From positions 5,394,501 through 5,458,500 of the forward strand of contig NC_066595.1 of assembly GCF_905475345.1 (NCBI RefSeq): a DNA stretch of 64,000 nt. The letters run 5' to 3'. A program made the translations under genes and the position numbers. Origin of the DNA: Vespula vulgaris (Eukaryota > Arthropoda > Insecta > Hymenoptera > Vespidae). Positions 1-12,839 of this stretch are shown one piece after another; position 1 is the first letter of the stretch; every line of letters begins with the position of its first letter. A model generated the notes under the pieces. The model worked only from the letters and a program-made list of their open reading frames with translations. It did not search any database and was not told where the DNA came from.

Positions 1-681
1 TTGCTCGGAGGCAAAAAAGGAAGAGGAGATGGAAAAGAAGAAGCTCGAACAAAGGCAGCCTTTCTTCGTCGTATGAGAGAATCGATTTGAGTCCGTACGA
101 TTACTCTTATCCCTCATTCTCCTTTTCCTCTTCGATCGTGAAGAGAAGAGAGTTCTCGTTGACCCTTAACCCGAGGTTAAAGGAAAAGAAATTTTCGATT
201 CTTCTTGGTTTACTTTGAAAAGAGATACCTCAGACCGGCTATTCTCTTTCGATTTACTCCTTTTCGAAAATTTCTTTGTAGGAAAAGTGAAGAAAGTTAA
301 TACATTTATTGCTCTCTACTTTTTGATCTTATTTATTTTAAAATTAGATCAACCAGGAACTTGGCAATTCCTCGAATTTCTGATTTTATAGTTGAGGATA
401 TAGAAATCGCAAATATTAAGCTTTTAACAATTTATATTGACATTGATAGATATAAACGTGATGAAATTTGATATTATAAGGCGAGAAGAAAGCATTTTAA
501 TGTACCCATCAATGCGCTAAGTGTTTTTTCTAATATTTCATTATTTATTCGTAGATGAGCATATAAGAGTGTAATAATCAGTCGTGATAAAAGGGTCAGT
601 TATAGAAGATAAATATGTAAAATATAGAGTGAATTCTATTACAATTTTACGGTTGTTTTTTTTTTCTTTTTTTATCCCTCC

Positions 682-685
<4 letters not shown>

Positions 686-733
<48 letters not shown>
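686..733. repeat. CT dinucleotide microsatellite
   Basis: An uninterrupted CT run after a T-rich stretch. Confidence 0.95.
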
Positions 734-735
<2 letters not shown>

Positions 736-1268
736 AACTTCTCTTTTAATTATGAGATATTAGCTTATACAACTAGCTTGGAAGTAAACACGTTAACGTA
801 CAATACTATTCCCGCAGGATTTATCGTCGACGTTGAAATATTCATCGAGAGGACAAAGAGAAAGAGGAGACAGAGAACTATTCTCGGTCTATTTATCGGT
901 TCGTCGCACGACGACACGCCTCGACGTGCCTAACGACTTTTCTATCTTTCTATCCTCCTCAACTCGCCTCGACTCGCTGTCATTTCGGAGATACCTCTCC
1001 GTTGCGCGAGTTTGCGGAAAGCGAGAAAACGAGAACGAATAAGTCGGCCGTGAGAATCTTGTCGACGTTGAAGAGCAAATAGAATCGGATTTCCCGTCTC
1101 TTCCATTCTTACTATTTTCTCCGCCCTTCAAAGTTCCTTATTTCTTTCTACCGAATCAACTTGTTGAACGTCGATCAATTGTCCATCTTAAAATAATAAA
1201 TAAATTTTTCGAATGTTAATTTCCGACAAGTTTGTAATACAATTTGTATTATTATTTCTATTTTTATT

Positions 1269-1284
1269 TATTATTATTATTATT

Positions 1285-1320
<36 letters not shown>
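1269..1320. repeat. TTA/TTG trinucleotide microsatellite
   Basis: TTA units pass into TTG units. Poly-Val and poly-Leu open frames here are repeat artefacts. Confidence 0.95.
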
Positions 1321-1322
<2 letters not shown>

Positions 1323-1429
1323 CAAGGTGCTTGAAAAAGTTTATCGAATTTTTAAACATCATATACAGATTTATTCAACTGATAGTAAAAAAGAAAAAAG
1401 AATATAAATTTATTCATTTTAATTAATAA

Positions 1430-1600
1430 TATCTGTCGTCATTGTCCACAATCACTTGCCACCTCATAGGTTATTGTCTGATACTATTATTTCTCAAAAA
1501 CAATACATCTCTTCAGACAATGAAATTATAGACCCATTTTCCAACTTCTCGGTATTAGCAAATCGTGTACCGGACAAACGATTGTCTTGGATCGATCGGA
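1430..1600 (-). pseudogene. Possible C-terminal scrap of the same mariner element
   Basis: The minus-strand translation of about 1440-1480 includes MRWQVIVDNDDRYY, resembling the RWQKVVxxxGxYF ending of mariner transposases. The 200 bp between this and the N-terminal half is too short for the missing catalytic core, so an internal deletion is implied. Weak evidence from one motif. Confidence 0.3.
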
Positions 1601-1799
1601 ATAAATGAAAATTAAATGGGACAATGTTCTACGAGTAAACTGGTTACGAGCAAATTTTCATGTTTTCTAATAATTTATTTAATGTTTCTTTAATAATGTT
1701 TTCAATATCTCCAATTACATGTAATAACGTTAATATTTTTGACTCTAATTCTAATAATGTTTCTTTTTTTTCTCTTTTTTTATTTTAATTGCAGCAGCA

Positions 1800-2239
1800 A
1801 TATGAGATTTAGTATTATCTGACGATGGAGTTTGATCGATCAGTTGATATGGAATCCATTTACTTATCTTTTAAATTTTTTCCATTGATTTTAACTACCG
1901 AGAAACGCTTGATGCATTAACTCCAAGTTTAACTCTGCAAGCTCTTCCAATGATTGAGGAGAGATCTTTATCAAGAAGTTCTTGCAATTCATCGTTCTCA
2001 AATTCTTTCGGTTTTCCTGAACGCACTTTGTCATTAACGTCCATTTCACCATTTCTAAATCTTTTAAATCTCTTTTCACAAACATCAGCGGTTACGACGT
2101 TTTCTCCGTAGATTTCACAGATGATTCGTTTTGTATTCCACGGCAATCTTTTTCTTTTCCTTTTCTTTTTTATTTTCCGGTTAAAATAAAAAATAAAAAA
2201 AGCGTACAAGTGGCGTGGATGCACTTTATCGAGTTTCAT
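1800..2239 (-). pseudogene. Mariner-type transposase remnant (N-terminal HTH half)
   Basis: Read on the minus strand from 2239, the frame gives the helix-turn-helix half of a mariner transposase. KRIICEIYGENVVTADVCEK is followed by KRFRNGEMDVNDKVRSGKP, the standard GD-D-RSG-P linker motif, then LGVNASSVSR. Past the stop at about 1892-1894 the same frame continues with LKSMEKI and KISKWIPYQL, matching the HLKxxGKxxKLxKWxPH-L motif, but with stop codons in place of two residues. A Lys/Arg-rich insertion (about 2145-2175) replaces part of the first helix region. No catalytic DD(34)D core follows in frame, so the element is dead. Confidence 0.8.
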
Positions 2240-4483
2240 TTTTACCTATAATCAAAATGAGATTGCGTTGTTACTTAAGATGTCGTAAATAAATTTTAAG
2301 TTCGTGAGTAAGCATCTTTTTAAATTTATAAAGCTCCGTGAGAAGAAAAAAAGCTCGCAGTAACTTCCAATTATTAACAATCCGACGAACTTTTGCAAGC
2401 ACCTGATATTTCTCTTCTGGGCGGGGAAAACAGTATAAATCAATATTCTTAGTTTTATAGAAAAGTATTTTTTAATAATTAAAGTGGAATGTAAGAAGTG
2501 GAACATTAGATCTCAGATGTGAAAGTTGATAACACGCTGTTTCGTCCTATTCGATTAAAAAAAAATGTACATCATACTCGATTTCGAAGCATTCTTCTTT
2601 GATTTTTTCTTCTTTCTTTTTTGAAAAATGACAATTTAATTCAATCAAAATTTTCAGTTTTACTTGACGAAGTAGTTATACTTTGCATACGTATTTATAC
2701 TATACTTGGATTAAAAATAGAGACAAAATAATATAATCCAACTTGCACTGTTTTTTCTGACAGTATATTTGTATTATTTTTATCAAATGATAATAAATCA
2801 TTATATACTTATGACAAAGTAAATATTATTCGTAACGATTACAAATATTTTTCGGTTTATTAGTCACAGATGGATGAGTAATGCATCCGTGAAAGTATAT
2901 CTATTGTTATGACGTCATCGTATCGTCATTTCTAAATGTAAAAAAGAAAAAAAACTTCGTATATAATTAGCGTTCTTCTACAAGAGAAGATTTTTCTTAT
3001 AACCCATAAAAGACTTTTCCCTTCACTCTTTATCTTTTTTTTCCATCAAAACCGTAAAAGAAAAAGAAAGAAATTCTATCGAACGTCGTTGTTGAAAAGT
3101 TGATCTCGACGGAGACAGAAGGTATCTCTTTCCCTGTCTCTCTCTCTCTTTTTATCCTCTCTCTTCAGGAATTTAACTCGGATGCTGTTTTTTCGCAGAG
3201 TTTCTTAGTATTTCAATGAATCTCACGCTCCCGAAGCTTTCGTGACTCCCACAGGATACTTTTTCTCTTTTCTTCCTACGCGAAGCTCTTAAGGGATTAG
3301 TACGTACTTTGTGTTCTTTGCTTTTATCTCTCTCTCTCTTTTTCTCCTTCATTCTCTGTTTCTTCCTCTCCCTTTTTTCTATGAACCAGCTGGACCAAAT
3401 CAAAGATGCATCTCTCTAGCCTTTTAACTTTCGTCATATCGCACATTTATTAAAGAACGTCCGATCTTTTTTTTTTTTTTTATTTCTTTATTTATTTATT
3501 TTTTTTAAAGCACGAAGACGAGTTGAAAAGGGACGAAACCTTTCTCACCTTGAAACTAACGCCGACATTTTTCATATAAACAGCGACGATAGCAACCGGC
3601 TTAATCAAGAAAAGATCAAGAAGAGTTGATCCAACGAAAAATGTATTTACACCTGTTGAATAATTTTACGATGACTTCTCTTTTTATTTCTCTTTCTCTC
3701 ATACTCGTGACGTCTCGTTTATTTTCTCTTTTTTTTTTCTTTCTTTCTTTATTTCCTTTTTTTCTTCCTCCGATCGGTTGACCTTGACGATAATCGCCAA
3801 TCTAGCGAAGAATTTTCACTTTTCAATTGGAAGAGCTTTAGAACGAATCGATTTGCCAGGCTAAATTTGTTACTTTTGTTTTTTTTTCGTTTCTTTTTCT
3901 TTTTTTTTCTCTTCTCGTTTTTCTTTTTCCTTTATCGAGGCACGTCGTAATCGAGGGTGAGAGAGGGGTGGCGAGAGGGATGGCGAGGGGAGAAAGAAAG
4001 AAAAAAGGAAGGATTCGTTCGTGCGGAAGTGTCACGCGTGAGCATTAAGAATTCCGTGAGCGGAGAGAAAGCGGTCGTAAATCTTGAGATAGATGGAGCA
4101 AGTACCTACATTTGAACTTTAGACATTATTTGCATAAATATAATGGCATACGCGTCTATGAATAAAGGGAATCTATATTCTATTCTATCACGGATTGCTG
4201 AAGCTTGAAATATAGTATGTTTAGTGCGTACGACAGTTATCAATCGTGGCTAATATCTCTTTTCAATGAAGAAACGTTTCTTCGCATCGTGGTCATCCTT
4301 TCACCGGAAAGGTAGAAAGATAGATGGATTGATAAAAAGATTGATAGATCAAATTTATTATGCTGTAAGTTAATGACCCGTGCAGGGTATTCATACCAGT
4401 ACGAGGAACCCAGACATAAACCAGTTTGTGGAATATAATGGAATAAAAAAGACATAAAACATGAAAATTTTAACGAATACGTC
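2240..4483. other. Non-coding AT-rich DNA, no gene seen
   Basis: Long T-rich and A-rich runs with short CT tracts near 3140 and 3330. Small open frames are Lys/Arg-rich or Phe/Ser-rich translations of homopolymers. Confidence 0.6.
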
Positions 4484-4562
4484 ATTGTTGTTGTTGTTCT
4501 TATTATTGTTGTTATTATTGTTATCGTTATCGTTGTTGTCATTGTCATTGTCATTGTTATTG

Positions 4563-4652
<90 letters not shown>
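4484..4652. repeat. Compound TTG/TTA/TCG trinucleotide microsatellite
   Basis: About 170 bp of TTG, TTA, ATCGTT and GTCATT units ending in a pure TTA run of about 90 bp. The poly-Asn, poly-Ile and poly-Leu open frames over it are artefacts. Confidence 0.95.
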
Positions 4653-4656
<4 letters not shown>

Positions 4657-5189
4657 CGATATTTTTATCGACAAACATTTAAATCGAACAAAATAAATTT
4701 TAATCGAACAAAAGTATAATTTATGATCGCAAAAAATGTAAGTAATCTGTTTTTTTTTTTTTAACGATCTGGAATATATCGCGGATAAATGAATTTACAA
4801 TTGTGAAGGAACAAAAGAAAATAAACGGGTTCCAAAGTAAAAGTAAAAGTAAAGTTTAATCGTGTAAAATGGAAGATCTAAAAAAGACTACTACTATACA
4901 TGCTAATAAGTCATTCGAACAAATTTCTTTTAACTCTTGTTATAGATAGGTGTAGATTAATTTATGAAAAACTAAGAAAAAAGAAATGCAAAAGAAAAAT
5001 TATATATTCCCATCTTTCGAAACTCGTTCCGATTACGTTCGAGTTGTTGTTATCTCATGTCTTGCTCAAACCAGTCTTTGCTTTTTTTCGACTGCAGAAG
5101 ATATTTTCACTTTTCTAAACGGTCATTGCACGTACTTATACATACATACGGATTTATAAGATACACACAAAGAAGAAAGAACACGAAGA

Positions 5190-5194
5190 AGAAA

Positions 5195-5226
<32 letters not shown>

Positions 5227-5271
5227 GAAGAAGTACTAATAGTAGTAGTAGTAGTAGTATTAGTAGTAGTA

Positions 5272-5312
<41 letters not shown>

Positions 5313-5394
5313 ATAGTAGTAGTAGTAGTAGTAGTAATAGTAGTAGTAGTAGTAGTAGTAATATAGTAGTAGTAGTGTAGTAGTAGTAGAAGAC
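5190..5394. repeat. AAG then TAG trinucleotide microsatellite
   Basis: An AAG block (about 5190-5235) passes into a long TAG block with scattered single-base interruptions, including one-base phase slips near 5270 and 5363. Confidence 0.93.
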
Positions 5395-5515
5395 GAAGAA
5401 GGAAGAGAAAAAATACGAAGAACCAGCTTCGTTGCCGCTGCAGGCTAGTTTCGCTTTCCTTCGGAAACCTGTCTATAGAATCTTTTTAAAAGACGAACGT
5501 TCGCGGTTTGGCTTC

Positions 5516-5590
5516 GAGTCGAGTCGAGTCGAGTCGAGTCGAGTCGAGTCGAGTCGAGTCGAGTCGAGTCAAATCGAGTCGAGTCGAATC
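5516..5590. repeat. GAGTC pentanucleotide repeat
   Basis: About fourteen GAGTC units, decaying at the 3' end. Each unit pair contains TCGA and a HinfI-type GAGTC site. Confidence 0.95.
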
Positions 5591-5599
5591 GTATCGACA

Positions 5600-8270
5600 T
5601 CGAAGAAAACTATCTGGAAAGGCACGGCTTCGTATATAATTAAGAAATTCTATACTTCAAGTTATACAATACCGATAGAATATTGACATTTGATTAAAAT
5701 AATGCGGATATATTTTTTTTTTATAAATTTTCAACGTAGTAGTTTAAATAGTAGCAGTAATAGTATTAATGGTAGTCTTTATTTTTACATCGTATTTTTA
5801 TTTTTTATCTCGTATAAGTATCTTTATTTCTTTTTTTCAAATATATATTTACGATCATTTTTAATAGTTCGCAGTAAATTTTTCTTTTCCTCTTTTTTTT
5901 CTCTTTTTTCTTTCCTTTTCTTTTTTTTTTTTCTTCTTTATGTCTTAACGTCTACAACAAGGGATGTACACATACTTAGGATGGTAAGCCATTAAAAAAT
6001 TATTAATTTTTAAATATAATCGCCAAGTTTATATTGAAATTTATGGCCGTCCGTCTGCAAACGACATCCTTTCTCCATCGAGTAATGATAGACGCACTGT
6101 TGTATCATCGGATTCGAAGCTTCACGGATAGCGGGAGTTAAGCATCGTAGCGTCATTTTCTAGATTATAGATAATCATCGACGACAGAAATGAATATTTT
6201 CTATTAAAGATATTACGTAAACTCGATAGAAATCTACGTAATAAAAAAGAAAAAAGAGAAAAGAAGAAGAAGAAGAAGAAGAAGAAGCAAACGATATTTT
6301 ATGTGAATAAATCGTTAGTTTCTATTACATAGAAACGTTGCATCTTTATCGGTAAGTAATTCCTCGTGGAAAATAATTTTGACATCGTGCCAAAACGTGT
6401 GTGACCGGTCTTTCTTAGATATATCTACCGCACAGGTAGTGGTGATAGGCGATAAAATTCAATTGCAGGAAACAGGTAGCACGATACTCGAGACCTCGAG
6501 ACATTCGAGCATCTAATTAAGCGAAGTAAAGCAAGAGAAGGCTAAAGTAAGAAAAGAAGTGAGAAAGGAGGTGAGAGGCAAGTCCGTGTATGTATATGTT
6601 ACTTTGATATATACGTCCTGAATATACGTTCGGGAACGCTTGGAGAAAGAGGATTAGGAGAAAATTATTATTATAGCCGGGAACGGCAAGCACGGTGAAA
6701 CTCGAAACGTCTGGAATAATAAAAGGTGGAAACATATCGCTACGAAATAATTGAAAATATTGAAAAAAGATATTCGATAAGAATCGAATGGAGCAAAACG
6801 ATAACATAAAACTTTATAAATAAAAATTAAAAACGTCGACCTTATTTGTAGGAAAAAAAAAAGCGAAAATTTATACGAAACAATTTGTCGAATCGTCCCA
6901 ACGAATATTTTTGTTACTCGAATAAGTTTAATATCACGCGATCGTCGCAAAATTTTCAAAGATTTTATACGTATAAAAATATGGATCGATAAAATATACT
7001 ATGTGAGAAAAGTGCGAATTTCTATGATATTTATTTTTCAAATATTTTGTAAAATCGTCAATATTATTTTCTCGTTATTTACATTCCTTTTATCATCGTC
7101 GATTCTTTTTCTCATAAATTAAAATAAATAAAAGAAGCAAAAAAAAAAGAGGGAGGGAGAAAGCGGAAGTGAAATTACTGATAAATTTGTCATTTTAGTT
7201 CGCATGTAAAATTATTTTCCATGCAAATCACTTTGACGTATACGTACAATTAAATAAGTAATAATTTTTATCGACGTGCATTGTATATTTACGTATATAT
7301 ATTCCAACGAATATAATTAAATATCGTTTCTATTGAACTTGAATGAAATTTTATTTAATACACGGAGAAAACAATCAAAGGACTACATACATTTATCGAT
7401 TTTTTAAATAATCCCTCATTGTTAAGTTCTTTGGATAATTAAAAAGTACTAATGTCATCGTATTTAAATGTTTCATTTTTTCACTCGAGATAAACCGAAT
7501 GTCGTTTAAAAACATTCATTACTGGCACGATGATAATTTATGTAGAACAATTTTTTTTCCTTTTCCTTCTTTTTTTTTTTAATTCAACCGGTTGCTATTT
7601 TAGAGTAGTAGATTTTTTGATAACGATGTTGGAATAAATTGCACGAGTCCAAGTTTAGAAAATAACTTAGTGTAGGAAATGTATGTATTTTATTTTGATT
7701 CACGATGTCGGATAAATATATTTTTTCGGGATCATAATTTTCAATCGTCTCGTTTATATTCTTTTAGATCGACCAACATTTATTTTTATTAACAGTTTCA
7801 ACTTATGTATGATCGAATATTATTTTTTTTATTATATCTGATATTACATAAGTCCATTAAAAATAGACTAATACAAATCATAAAGAATGGCGTTTTGCAT
7901 TCCTGTATCGGTGGACTTCAATCGTCACATTATATAACGTGCATCTGCTTTATCTCCGCACTTTAACAAGTATTTTCTTATCAACGTGACGAGCATCGTA
8001 AATCACGGATGTGTAAGTATATAGTAGTCGTAAACAGAGCAAGGCTTGCGATATCTTTGCTTTGCGACCATCTTTCCTGCTCTCACTTTCTCACTCTCTC
8101 TTCTTACTCTCCCTCTCTTTCTCTCTCCGTTTTATCGTAGTCTACAATTATTATTATCGTTTATCATCAACGAAATCGATACAAATCTGGAACAAACCAA
8201 CGTTTAACGATTTATTCATGAACGCCTATATCATTTTCTATCTTAACATTTGTCAATTCTTTATTTATGT
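5600..8270. other. Non-coding AT-rich DNA, no gene seen
   Basis: Homopolymer-rich with scattered short AAG and TC runs. Overlapping minus-strand open frames at 6517-6959 are Phe/Ile/Leu-rich and not supported as genes. Confidence 0.55.
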
Positions 8271-8272
8271 AA

Positions 8273-9016
8273 CTAATTAAATGTTACGCGAGAAAGTTCG
8301 CGCGAAACATCATTTTTACTTATTAAAATATTCCACAATAAATCTTTAACCGTTTTATTGCCTGGGGTTTTTGAAAAAAAGTTTTGTAAAAAAGAGTGAC
8401 AAGCTGGCGCGATACCGCTTGTTTCAATGCACGTCGATAAAATCGAGCGCACCGTCAATTGCGCAACGTGGCCCGCAACAACTCCCTGCCACTTTCCGAC
8501 ATGAAAAATTTGTTTAAACAGCACGAACATGCCTACGTGTTCGTGCATTGAGAAACATTTAAGAAATATTTTAATCAATCGTCAAAACGATTATATTATA
8601 TTTCTTTGAGAAGCGTCCTAAGGACAAATTCTTTTTCATTTTTCACACGAAAGAGTTTCATTCGAAATTGTTTTCGGAGAGTTTAACTATAAGTTCCACG
8701 AATTCGTTTCTTTTTCTCCCTTTCTCTCTCTGTTTTTTTTCTGTGTCTGCCTTAGTACGGTCAGATAATAATCAAAGCAATGAAAATGAAGTGGAACAAG
8801 TGGGAGAACTTGCACATTCGTACTCTCAAAGCGACTCTTCGGTAAATGTTGAGAGCAGAAAAGCGGTATCTTCCAAAACACCGGAGCGAAAATTGCTACG
8901 AAGGTGCAATTTAGAGGCTGCGAAGCCTCGTTAATGTTATTCAACCGCACCGAAGCAAAAGCTGCCCCGCCTGTTGCCGGCGCACGCGCGTATACATACA
9001 CTTTCCTTACTTTCAC
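8273..9016. other. GC-richer island with unexplained open frames on both strands
   Basis: The minus strand is open for 101 codons at 8273-8578, with mixed-composition protein-like sequence (for example HVGKWQGVVAGHVAQLTV). The plus strand is open for 88 codons at 8668-8934, ending NVESRKAVSSKTPERKLLRR. In the latter, CTGTGTCTGCCTTAG at about 8740-8754 is a good splice acceptor, so the part after 8754 (ALVRSDNNQSNENEVEQ) could be an exon of an upstream transcript. I recognise neither sequence. It could be a decayed transposon, an untranslated exon, or conserved regulatory DNA. Confidence 0.25.
8521..8546. other. Perfect hairpin-forming inverted repeat
   Basis: Arms GCACGAACA (8521-8529) and TGTTCGTGC (8538-8546) are exact reverse complements around an 8-base spacer. 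No terminator or known RNA motif is recognised. Confidence 0.8.
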
Positions 9017-9049
9017 ATACTAATGCGCGCGTTCGACCGCATTTGCGAA

Positions 9050-10620
9050 AGGTAAAATGAAATTTTCAAAGAGCACGAGGGTCGTTTTAAATATCAACAA
9101 AACCGTGTTACCATTATTTTATTTTTTTCAAAATATATTTTTTTATATTTTCTTTTTCTTTCTTTACTCTTTTTTGTTTGTTTTTGTTTCATGCGTGCGT
9201 GCGCGCGCGCGCGTTTGTGTGTGCGCTTTTTTTTTTTTTGATATTCACTTTACAAACAGAGTATATCTACGCGAATAGCGACAATAACTTTTTTTTTTTC
9301 CTTTTAAATATTTGCCTCATATTTATTTTAAAGACAAAAATCGCAATTACTTTTGTAATTACGTTATTGCGACTAATAATTTTTCCGTAATATTAATTTA
9401 AAGAGATTTTTCAATGTTACGATCTTATTACCTATATAGTCTGGAAATGTAAAAAGGGACTCGTTAACGAGTTGTAAATTAATCGGAGTATACGCAACTC
9501 GGACCTCTTCGGATATTTCGTCGAAACATTTATTCATTTCAGTTATCGCTTTTTTGAAATTTTGTTTTCGTTCGAATAAACGATATATATTTTTTTCTTT
9601 TTCTTTTTTCATTCTACATTCATTTTCACGCATAGATCGCGTTGACTACCGGATATGACGTACGGGATTAGAATCGTTGGATGGTTTTAATTTCATTCTA
9701 GGCATCGAGTTGCGTACGGATGCTACTTATATAATATAACGTTCTCGTCATCGTAATCGAGCTTTTCCTCTTCAAGAAAGTTTTTAACTCGTTTCCTATT
9801 TTATATTAATATTCATTCACAATAATCCAAGTTACATTAATTGCAAGTAATTCGATTTCACACAGAGAAACTGTGTACCAATCGCAGACCATTGATTCCC
9901 ATGTGTAATAAGATCTATCGATCCTTGTAATTAACTATTCCAGTAAGCAGTTCAGAGATTCTAGAAAACTTATTATTTAATACATATGCATAACTAAATA
10001 TCGACTATTCTCTCGTCAATTCGCGAATTATATTTCACATCGAGAATTCAAGATGACTCTAACGAACCCAGATCGAATGTGATCTATGTTATCATTTCGC
10101 GAACCGAATCAATCATCTGAAAGAGAAAAGAATTATAAAGAGCAACTAAAACAGAGATCGATAAAATCGCGAATATAAATCATCCGCGTCGGAAACGCTA
10201 ACGAGAGAACATTCATCGCGAATTTAAAGCAGATGGATCGATCGATTCGCCGATAAAAACGAAAAGGACTTTTTTATTTCCAATGACAATTATTATTGAA
10301 AAAAATATTTCAACGAAGTAGTCAAACATATGGCTCTCTCTCTCTCTCTCTCTCTCTTTGTTACTTTTAAATAAAAAAAAACAAAAGTTGAGCTTTTAGA
10401 AATTAATTAACGTGATAATTAAAAACAAATTTTACAAATCTAAAAACGCTTACAGCCTTTATACTCCGTCATCAAAAATTCGTAAACAAGATATATAAGA
10501 TCTATATTAAGATCAACGACGATCGAGTTAATCGTGCACTAATAAAGTAAATTCTTTCGTATATGAAAAATTTAATGATACGTTTTCTATGGATTTCTTT
10601 GTATGATATCACTTAACCCA
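9050..10620. other. Non-coding DNA, no gene seen
   Basis: AT-rich, with a GC/TG alternating run at about 9190-9230 and a CT tract at 10333-10358. Nothing else is supported. Confidence 0.6.
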
Positions 10621-10639
10621 TTTCCACGAACCATACCGA

Positions 10640-11150
10640 TTATTAGATCATCTTGGTATGGATTTCAATGCGTCACTAGGAAAAACAGTTTAGGATAGAT
10701 CACGAAGGACGATTATGTCTGTAGGCCCAGGTCAGCTTTTCTAAATATAGTATCAACGCAACTGTCATTATCTTCAATTATCTCGAAAGCTAATGCGGAT
10801 GCCTTTGCAAACACCCGCAATATCATATCCCAACCGCAACCTCGTGCGTAGGTAGAGGCGTTACGATGTAGGTACTACTCGGCCTATCTTACCTACGCGT
10901 TAGTGGTAGTGGCGCAATGCAAAATTGATGGCTGCGAATGACGTGTGCGGTCGCACATTAGAGTTGCACTTTAGTACGATGAAACGTTGGACGGGCTGCC
11001 TTGGTAGTTAACGTTTCGCTTAACCGCCGTTATCTCGGAACAATGAAGAGACTGGTACGCTTTAATCGATACTCCCGTTGGAAGGTTAATCGTTTACCGG
11101 TTACCTATCCGTACGTTCACTGACGGACCTTGAATCGTACTATGACCCTT
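10640..11150. promoter_or_regulatory. GC-richer non-repetitive island, candidate regulatory DNA
   Basis: About 500 bp of higher GC and almost no homopolymer or microsatellite, unlike both sides. It has no open frame of note. Such islands in insect intergenic DNA are often enhancers or conserved elements, but conservation cannot be tested here. Confidence 0.3.
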
Positions 11151-12771
11151 TAAAATCGATAATAATGAAAGATGGAGGTTGTTTTAATACTTTGTATAAT
11201 AATTTATTTAAAATTATATATCTATATAGGATATCTAATAGGAGGTACTTTTCTTTTCTTTTTCCTTTTTTTCTGTTCATAATCTAAAATTGTAGTTTTT
11301 GTTTGAATTAATTAATTAACGAAAAGTATCTTGGAATATAGATTTTGTATCGTTAGTGAGAATCTAGAATCGTTTAGAATGCGTATAAAATAAATTTAGA
11401 AGTGTGTTTATTTGATGATATCGAAATGTATCGATTTATCAATAGTAAAGGTACAGGAGTTGATGCATTTGTCAAATATCTTGGTGTGACTCTTCATAAT
11501 TATTTTTATTGCTCAGAATACGATTGAATCTTTTTCTAAATATGTATGATTAGAATATTCTTGCAACATTTCATTCAAGATATACGTTGAATTTATTCTT
11601 CACTTTGCTCAGATTTTGAGAATGATTAATTATCATTGAGTACACGTTGTTATTGTTTTTTTCTTTAAATTTTTCTTACTGTTACCTACGGCCTTCACTT
11701 TTTTCAAATTGATAAACTGTATCAAGTTGATTGATTCAACTCCAAAGAAAACGCATCAATCAAGCCCACATGAAGTCATTATATGAAAATATGTTCATAA
11801 AAAATATCTGAAGCATATAAACGAAATAACAAAACTTAATTAATTCATCTTCAAATGATTCAGTTCAGTATCTAGAAAAATTATTATTGTGTCAGCAACA
11901 AATAAACTCTATCGTAGTAAATAGATAAACAATACACTTAAAATTGAACTATTTAATATTATAATGTCCCAGTCTCTCTTATCTATAATAAATAATAATC
12001 TAATATATAGAAATTATATTCTATAAGAATTATAGAATACAAATTATACAATAAAATATCGTTTGATTAAAACATTTCGAAAAGATTAACTTTGAAGATC
12101 GTTCAAACATATTTCTAACTTAAAGAATACCTCTCTTTTTTGTTTTATTTTACGAATCAGTATTTTTTATCGTCTTTTTAAATTGATAAAAAAAAAACAC
12201 CATATTTGATTTCACAGTTTCGATTGAATCGTTCAAGGGTAATCGCTTACCTATCGGTTTTATCATGATTACCAGCTCAGTGTGTATTTCAACGCGTTGT
12301 AAATTGATTTGTAGGCGCGTCGAGTGTCGTCAGAGAGACGATCATAGAGCCGTCAAAGAACCCCTTACACATCGTACTCGTTTTTCGACATACTCTCGAT
12401 GGACTCTCGTGTACGTGTTTAAAAAAGAGTGAAAGAGAGAAAGAGGAAGAGAGAAGGAGAACGAGGGAGAAAGAGAGATCTGTCAAGCCACTATTAGGTT
12501 CGTGCGAGTATTCTTGGCAGCTTCTAACACTCTCATAGTCTATCCCAAAAATATACCAACTCTCGGCCAGCGTCGCATCTCGCATTCGACTAAGCTCGGT
12601 CGATCGAATCGAGATTTTTTTTTTTTCTTTTCTTCTCTCTCTCCTTCTCCTTCTTTCCTCTTGTCTTTTCTTTTGCTCTTTGCTTTCCTTTTTCTTTTTT
12701 CTTCGGCTGAGAAAAGGTTTGCACGGTCGTTGATAAAGGATCGACTTAAGTGTGTCAACGATCGCGTCTCC

Positions 12772-12802
12772 TATAAAAGCAACGTACTCGTCGCGGCCTC
12801 CA
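12772..12802 (+). promoter_or_regulatory. TATA box with initiator-like site at the right spacing
   Basis: TATAAAAG at 12772-12779 lies 30 bp before CTCCATTC, whose A (12802) fits a YYANWYY initiator. A GC-richer segment follows. A second initiator-like TTCAGTTCGAG sits at about 12905. If real, this could drive an upstream untranslated exon of the kinase gene, which starts coding 4 kb downstream, or an unknown transcript. Confidence 0.3.
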
Positions 12803-12803
12803 T

Positions 12804-12836
12804 TCGAACGAACGAATGAACGAACGAACGAACGAG
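12804..12836. repeat. GAAC/CGAA tetranucleotide repeat
   Basis: About eight GAAC-type units with one GAAT variant, immediately downstream of the candidate promoter. Confidence 0.9.
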
Positions 12837-12839
12837 AGG

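Larger units (their letters stand above)
1..1790. other. Upstream non-coding DNA, no gene supported
   Basis: AT-rich with a GC-richer stretch at 820-1140. In that stretch a 12-bp word (GTCGACGTTGAA) occurs twice, near 824 and 1060, flanking about 230 bp. Open frames there (69 and 80 codons on opposite strands) lack any domain I know. Confidence 0.5.

Noticed and set aside
4240..4682. Long poly-Ile, poly-Asn and poly-Leu open frames
   Set aside because: They are translations of a TTA/TTG trinucleotide repeat in all frames and strands.
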